A stretch of DNA of 5,595 nt from Clostridia bacterium (GTDB lineage Bacteria > Bacillota_A > Clostridia > Christensenellales > Aristaeellaceae), in assembly GCA_025997215.1 (NCBI GenBank), contig BNUH01000136.1:1-5595 (forward strand), given 5' to 3'. This document shows positions 1-4,771 of the stretch, one piece after another (positions within the stretch are counted from its first letter, which is position 1; each line of letters starts with the position of its first letter). Under the pieces are notes generated by a model. It saw only the letters and a program-made list of their open reading frames with translations. It was not told the origin of the DNA and did no database searches. The position numbers were made by a program, and so were the translations under genes.

Positions 1-153
1 GCGGAATTGGAGTATCTGCAAACCAGCAGCAGCATACAACAGTATTTTGACGATGAAACGAAGGAGTATGTGGTAAAGCTGATGCGCCGTCAACCTCGAT
101 ACAAGGAAAGGTATAATATATCATGGATATTACCCGAAGCATGTGAATTATGA
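1..153 (+). CDS. 3' end of an unrecognised gene (partial)
   Basis: A reading frame is open from the left edge to a TGA at 151-153 and gives 50 residues. Both other forward frames are closed early in the same stretch. The tail is polar and looks helical: YFDDETKEYVVKLMRRQPRY lies near residues 15-34, followed by a short hydrophobic end. No family motif is recognisable, so no function is assigned. It converges on the gene at 148-600 and overlaps its stop by 6 bp, and no terminator lies between them. A 50-codon open stretch could arise by chance, so reality is only moderately supported by its protein-like composition. Its company (a virulence-related protein and a serine recombinase) suggests a mobile-element gene, which is inference. 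Confidence 0.45.
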   Translation, partial: AELEYLQTSSSIQQYFDDETKEYVVKLMRRQPRYKERYNISWILPEACEL

Positions 154-600
154 CTGCATTTTTCTCCTATCCCGATACTGAGCATAGTAAGGCACCCAAC
201 CAGCGTCTCGCGCCTTCCTCATGCTCGCATAGGCATAGGTTCCGCTCAACCCTTTAAGAATCACATGACGGTTCTTCCAGCCCATGCCCAATGATATGAG
301 GAAGGTCGTTCCTTGGTACTTTTCGTTATACAGCTTGCACTCCAGCTGAGTTACAAACCTCGTGGTCAGCGCGTGGCGGCACAGGCGGTTGATAAAGTCT
401 ATGTATGCGAGTATGTCGTTTGGAATTGAGCTGTCAGGGAACCATGGAAACTTCAATAAACCGTCTTCTTTAATTATCGGCAGCTCATCCAGCCCGAAGG
501 CGCGCTTGAGCAGATTATACCTGCTGTAGACGAGCTGCTTGAGAGTCTCGAACTTCAGTGGCGTAAACTCGTCAGCCGGGTAAGTCAGCGTCATATCCAT
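148..600 (-). CDS. 'Virulence-related protein' family, phage/transposon-associated
   Basis: This is a complete small soluble protein of about 150 residues. I recognise the layout of the 'virulence-related protein' family common in integrated elements of Firmicutes. A leader is followed by a helix like LVYSRYNLLKRAFGLDELPI, then KFPWF about 50 residues in, a helix with YIDFINRLCRHA, and a C-terminal NEKYQGTTFLISLGMGWKNR block followed by ILKGLSGTYAYAS. The match is from memory of the family, not a search. Despite the family name no biochemical activity is established. The start is ambiguous: GTG at 603, ATG at 600 and ATG at 594 are all possible. A GGGGTGAT stretch in front of 594 resembles a Shine-Dalgarno site, and 600 is taken as a compromise. 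A possible promoter at 613-640 would leave an almost leaderless mRNA. Confidence 0.7.
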   Translation of the reverse strand: MDMTLTYPADEFTPLKFETLKQLVYSRYNLLKRAFGLDELPIIKEDGLLKFPWFPDSSIPNDILAYIDFINRLCRHALTTRFVTQLECKLYNEKYQGTTFLISLGMGWKNRHVILKGLSGTYAYASMRKARDAGWVPYYAQYRDRRKMQS

Positions 601-612
601 CACCCCACTCGT

Positions 613-640
613 ATATTACCCGCTCGGCGCGATATATCAA
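613..640 (-). promoter_or_regulatory. Possible promoter of the virulence-related gene
   Basis: Read on the minus strand, TTGATA (640-635) and TAATAT (618-613) are separated by 16 nt. The -35 box matches consensus at five of six positions and the -10 at four of six. Transcription would begin near 606, within about 12 nt of the candidate start codons, so the message would have almost no leader. Plausible but unproven. Confidence 0.35.
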
Positions 641-702
641 GTGGCTAATACCGACAATCATTCCGTCGATAAATCTCTAGATGGTTTGGCATCCATAACC
701 AA

Positions 703-727
703 AGGTCTCTCGTCAATCGAGTGACCT
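703..727. repeat. 25-bp imperfect dyad upstream of the recombinase
   Basis: Arms AGGTCTCTCG (703-712) and CGAGTGACCT (718-727) are inverted with one mismatch at the fifth pair around a 5-nt centre, TCAAT. The dyad ends 11 nt before the recombinase Shine-Dalgarno site. It could be an operator or recombinase binding site, or a leader hairpin if transcribed. Serine recombinase crossover sites usually have an even centre with a 2-bp overlap, whereas this one has an odd centre. That slightly favours an operator or RNA hairpin over a crossover site. Confidence 0.5.
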
Positions 728-738
728 AATATTGTTAT

Positions 739-745
739 GGAGGAG
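739..745 (+). promoter_or_regulatory. Ribosome binding site deciding the recombinase start
   Basis: GGAGGAG lies 7 nt before ATG 753. This site chooses ATG 753 over the in-frame TTG at 732, which would lie upstream of the site and add seven residues with no family counterpart. Confidence 0.85.
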
Positions 746-752
746 CAAACCT

Positions 753-1355
753 ATGGAGATCTACGGGTATGCACGTGTTAGCACCGAGCAGCAGCATTTA
801 GACAGGCAGCTCATCGCGTTCAAGGAGCAGGGGATACCGGTGGAAAATGTGTATAGTGACAAGCTATCGGGAAAAGACTTCGATAGGCCGATGTACAAGG
901 CTCTTCTGGCCAAACTAAAGAAAGATGACGTGCTGTTCGTCCTGTCACTTGATCGGCTGGGAAGGGATTACGAGGCGATCATCGAGAACTGGCGGATCAT
1001 AACCAAGGAGATTCAGGCTAATATCGTGGTGATCGATATGCCGCTGCTGGATACACGCACACCGTCGAAGTCACTAACAGCCACATTCGTCAGCGATATG
1101 GTGATGTCAATCCTTTCCTATGTCGCTCAGCAAGAGCGTGAGAACAACAAAGCCCGACAACAGGCAGGAATCGAGGCGGCGCGGCTCAAAGGCGTGCAGT
1201 TTGGCCGGCCACCGAAGCACCGATCGCCTTTCTTCTACATTATGTGTGACAAATACAGGAAACGTCAGATAAACAGCCACGACGCGGCGATAAAGCTCGG
1301 TATCAGCGCGAGAACTTTCAAGCTGTGGGTGGACGAGACGGTGCTTGCGGAATAA
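753..1355 (+). CDS. Small serine recombinase (resolvase/DNA invertase family)
   Basis: A complete 200-residue site-specific recombinase that would cut and rejoin DNA through a covalent phosphoserine link. The N-terminal catalytic domain (about 1-130) opens with YGYARVST, giving the nucleophile Ser10 with Arg8 beside it, and carries the DRLGR signature at 67-71 with its conserved arginines. The long dimer helix runs about 115-145, including YVAQQERENNKARQQAGIEA. A GRP linker at 151-153 leads to a short C-terminal helix-turn-helix region (about 160-193, ISARTFKLW). The length is that of Tn3-type resolvases and Hin/Gin invertases, not of the large serine integrases. Sequence alone does not say whether it resolves or inverts. 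The ATG start is set by GGAGGAG at 739-745. It is followed by its own terminator and is probably monocistronic. All key residues are present, so it should be active. Confidence 0.93.
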   Translation: MEIYGYARVSTEQQHLDRQLIAFKEQGIPVENVYSDKLSGKDFDRPMYKALLAKLKKDDVLFVLSLDRLGRDYEAIIENWRIITKEIQANIVVIDMPLLDTRTPSKSLTATFVSDMVMSILSYVAQQERENNKARQQAGIEAARLKGVQFGRPPKHRSPFFYIMCDKYRKRQINSHDAAIKLGISARTFKLWVDETVLAE

Positions 1356-1384
1356 AAAAACGCTGGTAATGTCTAGGAGGGATT

Positions 1385-1416
1385 CGGTCAGGAACGTGAG
1401 GTTTCTGGCCGTTTTT
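1385..1416 (+). terminator. Intrinsic terminator of the recombinase gene
   Basis: An 11-bp stem pairs 1385-1395 (CGGTCAGGAAC) with 1401-1411 (GTTTCTGGCCG), with two G-U pairs. It closes a 5-nt loop and is followed at once by TTTTT (1412-1416). It begins 29 nt after the recombinase stop. The other strand has no T-tract after the stem, so it should work only for rightward transcription. Confidence 0.8.
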
Positions 1417-1444
1417 CGTGTCTGGGAAATGACGGAAAATTTAT

Positions 1445-1611
1445 AAAAAAGGTACGCTTTATTTCCCTTTCCTCATGGTTTGCCTGTTCAACCACATCCT
1501 GGATGCTTACCCAAACACCTCCTGTCAGATTCCTCCATCGACCAGTAGAACGAACAACCTTCCGTCTGGTTTCTTGTATATCTCTTACGGAAGGTTCCGC
1601 TTATTTCGACA
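1445..1611 (-). ncRNA. Putative small RNA or orphan leader transcript
   Basis: A near-consensus leftward promoter (1618-1646) would start a transcript near 1611. About 15 nt in, it forms a perfect 10-bp stem (AACCTTCCGT, 1596-1587, with ACGGAAGGTT, 1565-1556) around a 21-nt loop. An AGGAGGTG motif lies at about 1519-1526 but has no well-spaced start codon in front of a real ORF. The transcript meets six T residues (1450-1445), although the stem before them is weak, so termination there is uncertain. No known RNA family is recognised. It could be an sRNA, the leader of a lost gene, or part of an invertible promoter segment. Confidence 0.35.
1556..1596 (-). repeat. Perfect 10-bp hairpin in the leftward transcript
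   Basis: AACCTTCCGT (1556-1565) and ACGGAAGGTT (1587-1596) are exact inverted copies around a 21-nt loop. The hairpin sits just inside the predicted 5' end of the leftward transcript. No T-tract follows on either strand, so it is not an ordinary terminator. Confidence 0.7.
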
Positions 1612-1617
1612 AGATGG

Positions 1618-1646
1618 AGTTTACCACCTTTGTTAAGACATGTCAA
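1618..1646 (-). promoter_or_regulatory. Near-consensus sigma-A/sigma-70 promoter pointing left
   Basis: On the minus strand TTGACA (1646-1641) and TAAACT (1623-1618) are separated by exactly 17 nt. The -35 box is perfect and the -10 matches four of six. Transcription would start near 1611 and run away from the polysaccharide operon, towards the recombinase terminator. No recognisable gene lies downstream on that strand before the recombinase. Confidence 0.65.
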
Positions 1647-1904
1647 TAGCTCGTTGAAATTTTGTGTACCTTTTGTACTCAAACATGCACGAAAGACAAG
1701 AGTAAACATTGTTTATTCTAGTCAAGAAACAACACCCACGTTGCGGCCGCGGATTGCGCTCAGCGCTTGAGTTGTGGACATATGGTGGTGACTGTTATTG
1801 GAGATTAACAAGCCTCCAAAAGGCGAAGCGCGGGGAAAAAACAAATGAGTAGAATGAGATAAGGTATACTTGGTCTACCACAACGAATTTAGAATAATCG
1901 GTAC

Positions 1905-2069
1905 ATGTTACGTTTCTTTGCTTTAGATTTATATTCCGACCTACTATCTAGCCTACCATTCACAGATAGGCTAGACGCTAATAAACCAATCATCCTTAAC
2001 ATTGTAAATAACTTCGATAACCTCTATAACATAAGTGCTGAAAAGAATGAAGCGTTTTATGAGGTATGA
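1905..2069 (+). CDS. Doubtful 54-residue ORF
   Basis: ATG 1905 opens a 54-codon frame ending at TGA 2067-2069 (MLRFFALDLYSDLLSSLPFT at the start). The frame is closed by TAG just upstream (1890-1892), so it is not the tail of a longer gene in the same frame. No good Shine-Dalgarno site precedes the ATG and no family is recognised. In its favour, an open frame of this length is unusual in such AT-rich DNA. Against it, a perfect 9-bp hairpin lies within it and translation signals are missing. It may be a remnant or chance. Confidence 0.22.
   Translation: MLRFFALDLYSDLLSSLPFTDRLDANKPIILNIVNNFDNLYNISAEKNEAFYEV
1947..1975. repeat. Perfect 9-bp inverted repeat
   Basis: TCTAGCCTA (1947-1955) and TAGGCTAGA (1967-1975) are exact inverted copies with an 11-nt spacer. 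No T-tract follows on either strand, so it is not an intrinsic terminator. It lies about 150 bp before the proposed operon promoter and could be a regulator or recombinase binding site. Confidence 0.55.
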
Positions 2070-2125
2070 GGGATACGGAATAAAATAGGTATAGTCTGAT
2101 CGAAAAGGATATATTGGAAGCGTAG

Positions 2126-2131
2126 TATAAT
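2126..2131 (+). promoter_or_regulatory. -10 box of the likely polysaccharide operon promoter
   Basis: A perfect TATAAT lies about 60 nt before the first gene of the operon, which gives a leader of roughly 54 nt. No good -35 hexamer is found 16-18 nt upstream (AAAAGG at 17 nt) and there is no extended TG. If used, the promoter is probably activator-dependent or weak. Confidence 0.4.
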
Positions 2132-2176
2132 CATATAGGAATTTGGATAGCGACTGGGCTATTTAGAAGTCGGCTT

Positions 2177-2184
2177 AGAGGAGG
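2177..2184 (+). promoter_or_regulatory. Ribosome binding site supporting a TTG start
   Basis: AGAGGAGG ends 7 nt before TTG 2192. This strong, well-spaced site makes the TTG credible as the start of the zinc-ribbon gene. The next in-frame ATG is 50 codons further on. Confidence 0.85.
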
Positions 2185-2191
2185 CGCAGGT

Positions 2192-2758
2192 TTGGCACTA
2201 TTTAAGAAAAAGCCTGTAATAGAGGAACAACCAAAGGAGCCGGAAGACAAAACTCCGGCTTTTCTTCGGCCACTGTATCCATATAAGGCAGTCGGAGAGT
2301 ATTTGGATTGTTCAAGACTAGAAGATGAAAGCTACATCGAGATGAACGGGGTACTCTATGAGCTTCACTGCCCTAACCCTGAATGTGTCCTTAACGTTCG
2401 GACTCAGGGAGTTAACCTTCAAAGGATGTATAACAAGTTGTTTGAGGTGGGCTGCCCTTCCTGCAAGCATAAAGATGAGCCGTTTAAGTTGAGGCGCGTT
2501 GTTTATGTTCCTGAGGAAGTTACGAAGGAACGGATGAGTACGTTTGTTGCTGACGGACTGACGGAGAATGAGGCGGCGCAGAAGGTTGCGGACGCGTATT
2601 GGGTATCGGGCGAGTATATTCCGGTTGAAAAGCAGAAGCAAGCTGAGGCTGAAGCGAAACGGGCTGAGATTGCGAAGCAGCGGCAGGAAGCTATTTTGAA
2701 GTATGAGGCGGAGAAGAAGAGTCAAAAAAATACCGATGTTTTGGATAATGCTTCTTGA
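2192..2758 (+). CDS. Zinc-ribbon and coiled-coil protein of unknown function
   Basis: A complete 188-residue soluble protein with no signal peptide or membrane segment. The N-terminus is short, basic and proline-rich (MALFKKKPVIEEQPKEPEDK). A middle domain holds two cysteine pairs, C60-P-N-P-E-C65 and C88-P-S-C91, about 22 residues apart, which look like a four-cysteine zinc ribbon. A region at 107-145 follows, then a highly charged Ala/Glu/Lys/Gln helix (about 145-178), very likely a coiled coil. I do not recognise the family. It starts at TTG with a strong Shine-Dalgarno site and overlaps the deacetylase gene by 4 nt, so it is first in the polysaccharide operon. A regulatory or scaffolding role is possible, and the phage-like look of the N-terminus leaves a mobile-element origin open. 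Neither can be decided from sequence. Confidence 0.75.
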   Translation: MALFKKKPVIEEQPKEPEDKTPAFLRPLYPYKAVGEYLDCSRLEDESYIEMNGVLYELHCPNPECVLNVRTQGVNLQRMYNKLFEVGCPSCKHKDEPFKLRRVVYVPEEVTKERMSTFVADGLTENEAAQKVADAYWVSGEYIPVEKQKQAEAEAKRAEIAKQRQEAILKYEAEKKSQKNTDVLDNAS

Positions 2759-3444
2759 ACATGAATTACTTAGTTGTTGCTGCACATCCAGATGACGAAG
2801 TCCTTGGCGTCGGCGGAACGATAAAACGTTTGCAAGGAATCGGACATGTTGTTTTTGTATGTATTATGTCGGCAAATGCGCAAGCCAGAGCGTGTCGTCC
2901 TTCCGCTAGTGAGTTATCAGCCAATATAAAAGAATGCGCAAACATACTCGGAGTACGTGATATCATTTATGGCGATTTCCCAAATATTGAACTGAATAAT
3001 GTTCCACACCTAAAACTGGTGCAATTCATTGAACAGGCAATTATAACAACACAGACTTCAGTGGTGATAACACATCATCCATCTGATGTGAACAATGACC
3101 ATCTTCATACGGCACTTGCATGCGGTGCAGCAATTCGATTGTATCAACGGTGTGATGATGGTCTGCCAGTCGATGAGTTAATGTATATGGAGGTACCCTC
3201 TTCTACGGATTGGTGTGTTGATATGTCGAGGCACTCGTTTAGACCAAACACATTTATAGAGATTGGCGAATCAGGGGTTGCAACAAAACTGCAAGCTCTT
3301 TCAGCATATGAGGGGGTTATGCGAGAATTCCCCCATCCACGAAGCGCGGAAGCAATCACTGGTTTGGCGGCATACCGAGGTGCACAATCAGGGTGTAAAT
3401 ATGCGGAAGCATTTGAAAGCGCATTTCGGCGGATTGCGTTATGA
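2755..3444 (+). CDS. PIG-L/LmbE-family zinc-dependent deacetylase
   Basis: A 229-residue cytoplasmic hydrolase expected to remove an acetyl (or similar acyl) group from an N-acyl amino sugar or its conjugate, as GlcNAc-PI and MshB deacetylases do. The N-terminal AHPDDE (10-15) supplies zinc ligands His11 and Asp14 and the likely base Asp13. The second motif, HHPSDVNNDH (107-116), supplies the third ligand, His116. The C-terminal KLQALSAYEGVMREFPHP (179-196) and YRGAQSGCKYAEAFE are also typical of the family. An in-frame TAA at 2746-2748 limits the start to TTG 2755 or ATG 2761. TTG is chosen because it gives the 4-nt overlap seen at every other junction here, though ATG 2761 (227 residues) remains possible since neither has a clear Shine-Dalgarno site. 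The substrate is unknown; the context points to a surface-glycan precursor. Confidence 0.88.
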   Translation: MNMNYLVVAAHPDDEVLGVGGTIKRLQGIGHVVFVCIMSANAQARACRPSASELSANIKECANILGVRDIIYGDFPNIELNNVPHLKLVQFIEQAIITTQTSVVITHHPSDVNNDHLHTALACGAAIRLYQRCDDGLPVDELMYMEVPSSTDWCVDMSRHSFRPNTFIEIGESGVATKLQALSAYEGVMREFPHPRSAEAITGLAAYRGAQSGCKYAEAFESAFRRIAL

Positions 3445-4088
3445 TAAAGACGCGTGCACTGCAACTCGGTCTGAAGCGTATATTCGATATAGGGTTTACA
3501 ATTGTTACCTGTTGGGTTACAATACCTGTTTGCTTGATTATGGCTTGTGTAATTAAAGCCTGTTCGCCAGAGGATCCAGTTGTTTTCGTGCAAAAACGAA
3601 TCGGTTTATATGGTGCGGTGCTAAGCATTCACAAGCTTAGGACAATGACCAACGAAAGAGACGATGCCGGCAACCTATTGCCGGACGAGCTTCGGATTAA
3701 GCGGTGGGGTCGGATCATCCGTGCGATGAATGCAGATGAAATGCCTCAGGCATGGGATATTTTGCGTGGTGCGATGTCGTGGATCGGTCCGAGACCGCTA
3801 TTGCCATATGAAATGTCCGTCATGTCTGAACGTGAGCAGAAGGAGCGTCAAGTAATGCGCCCCGGCATCACCGGCTGGGAAGCCATCAATGAGGCTATGG
3901 CTCCGACTCGACGGCTGATGGCTGAGTGCGATTTGTATTATGTACGAAATTGGTCGCTGTGGTTGGATATAAAGATATTCTTTCGTACCGCTGCCATCGT
4001 TTTATTACGACTGCGTCCGAATGATGCGCTGCGTGCACCGAAGATGGATGATGTTTCTAAGACTGACGGAACGGGTTTTTCAAAATGA
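3441..4088 (+). CDS. Initiating sugar-1-phosphate transferase (PglC/WcaJ-like)
   Basis: A 215-residue membrane-associated phosphoglycosyl transferase of the bacterial sugar transferase family. It should move a sugar phosphate from a UDP-sugar to undecaprenyl phosphate, the first committed step of surface polysaccharide or glycoprotein glycan assembly. It has the small, single-domain length of PglC. KRIFD (12-16) leads into one hydrophobic segment (about 15-40), probably the re-entrant membrane helix. QKRIG (51-55), KLRTM (65-69), the catalytic Asp99-Glu100 pair in NADEMPQ, and GPRPLLPYE (116-124) follow. RPGITGW (140-146) and WLDIKIFFRT (174-183) complete the fold. After RPGITGW the usual AQVNGRN is replaced by EAINEAM, a divergent substrate-side segment. 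It overlaps both neighbours by ATGA, consistent with coupled translation. The sugar cannot be named from sequence. Confidence 0.93.
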   Translation: MIKTRALQLGLKRIFDIGFTIVTCWVTIPVCLIMACVIKACSPEDPVVFVQKRIGLYGAVLSIHKLRTMTNERDDAGNLLPDELRIKRWGRIIRAMNADEMPQAWDILRGAMSWIGPRPLLPYEMSVMSEREQKERQVMRPGITGWEAINEAMAPTRRLMAECDLYYVRNWSLWLDIKIFFRTAAIVLLRLRPNDALRAPKMDDVSKTDGTGFSK

Positions 4089-4771
4089 AGATAGCTATTC
4101 ATCAACCGGACTATATCCCATATCTAGGATATTTCTATAAGATGGCTCAAGCTGATGTGTTCGTATTCTTGGATAACTGCCAGTTTTCATCAGACAATTG
4201 GCATCATTGGAACCGTGTGAAAAGCCCGCAGGGTGAAACAAGGTTGAAAATCCCGACCGATTACGAATTAGGCAAGCCGATCAATCTAGTGCAAACACGG
4301 GACTCATTGGACTGGAAACGTAAGCATCTTCGTACGCTAGAAATGAATTACGCTCGTGCTCGTTATTATAAATCAGTATATCCATTATTCCAGGAACTAC
4401 TGTTAGCATCATATAAAAATCTAGCTGAACAAAATATCACGATAAATACGTGGTTAGCCAATCAATTCGGCATTCACCCCATTATCCATTATACTTCTGC
4501 TCTGAGCATCGATTCTCTGCACGAGGAACGCATCATTGACATATGCCTTGCGCTGAAAGGAACGGAGTACATTTCAGGCAGTGGAGCACGATCTTATCAG
4601 GTAGAGGCACATTTCCTTGATCGAGGCTTGCGCTTAAGCTATATTGACTACCACCCAGTGCAATATCTACAGGTTTGGCCTGGCTTCTCGCCAAATCTAT
4701 CAGTGTTGGATTATGTGTTCAATTGTGGGTTTGATTGGGATCGCATAATGAAGGGTGTTTCCGCTGCGTGA
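4085..4771 (+). CDS. WbqC-family protein
   Basis: A complete 228-residue soluble protein of the WbqC-like family, found in polysaccharide and natural-product clusters. The hallmark N-terminus HQPDYIPYLGYFYKM (6-20) is followed by FVFLDNCQF (26-34) and the NRVK segment (43-46). The C-terminal half has YISGSGARSYQ (162-172) and HPVQYLQVWPGF...LSVLDYVFNCG (190-215), all in the usual order. The family has a conserved, enzyme-like core, but I know of no firmly settled reaction for it. Transfer of an acyl or aminoacyl group to an amino sugar would fit the neighbouring deacetylase and aminotransferase, but that is inference. It starts at ATG inside the stop of the sugar transferase gene and ends in a GTGA overlap with the aminotransferase gene. 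There is no signal peptide or membrane segment. Confidence 0.88.
   Translation: MKIAIHQPDYIPYLGYFYKMAQADVFVFLDNCQFSSDNWHHWNRVKSPQGETRLKIPTDYELGKPINLVQTRDSLDWKRKHLRTLEMNYARARYYKSVYPLFQELLLASYKNLAEQNITINTWLANQFGIHPIIHYTSALSIDSLHEERIIDICLALKGTEYISGSGARSYQVEAHFLDRGLRLSYIDYHPVQYLQVWPGFSPNLSVLDYVFNCGFDWDRIMKGVSAA

Larger units (their letters stand above)
1447..1674. repeat. Inverted repeat pair flanking the leftward promoter
   Basis: AAAAGGTAC (1447-1455) and its exact complement GTACCTTTT (1666-1674) flank a segment that contains the leftward promoter. With looser matching the two sites agree at 17 of 23 positions in inverted orientation. The left site is itself a rough dyad centred on the TA of GGTACG, which a serine recombinase site would show; the right one is not. 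In AT-rich DNA such a match could be chance. Confidence 0.25.
1417..2191. other. Long gap without a convincing protein gene
   Basis: About 775 bp separate the recombinase terminator from the polysaccharide operon. What can be seen is a leftward promoter with a possible small RNA (1445-1646), a 9-bp inverted repeat flanking it (1447-1455 and 1666-1674), a short GC-rich patch with a NotI palindrome (1743-1750), a doubtful 54-codon ORF (1905-2069) containing a perfect hairpin (1947-1975), and a TATAAT box (2126-2131). The right half is clearly AT-rich. The size of the gap suggests a regulatory region or decayed sequence. Confidence 0.6.

Noticed and set aside
127..622. A direct repeat ATATTACCCG at 127-136 and 613-622 flanking the virulence-related gene
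   Set aside because: Only 10 bp with no extension, and it overlaps coding sequence on one side and a possible -10 box on the other. Too weak to call element ends or an attachment site.
732..752. An upstream TTG start for the recombinase
   Set aside because: It would place the Shine-Dalgarno site inside the coding region. ATG 753 has ideal spacing and begins with the family's usual N-terminus.
1475..1505. A tRNA T-arm-like GTTCAACCA
   Set aside because: The flanking bases do not pair and no other tRNA arms are present.
1488..1709. A 73-codon minus-strand ORF starting at 1709
   Set aside because: No family resemblance and no Shine-Dalgarno site. The best leftward promoter (1618-1646) lies inside it, and the region is better explained by RNA structure.
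2723..2748. A slippery A AAA AAT heptamer near the end of the zinc-ribbon gene, suggesting a -1 frameshift fusion to the deacetylase
   Set aside because: The -1 frame meets TAA at 2746-2748, before the deacetylase start, so no fusion could be made.
2318..2785. A 155-codon minus-strand ORF opposite the zinc-ribbon gene
   Set aside because: It is a shadow: Leu/Arg/Ser-rich and low complexity, mirroring the charged coiled coil on the other strand, which has the strong ribosome site and operon context.
3144..3628. Several ORFs on both strands across the deacetylase/sugar transferase junction
   Set aside because: They overlap two genes with clear family motifs and have none of their own.
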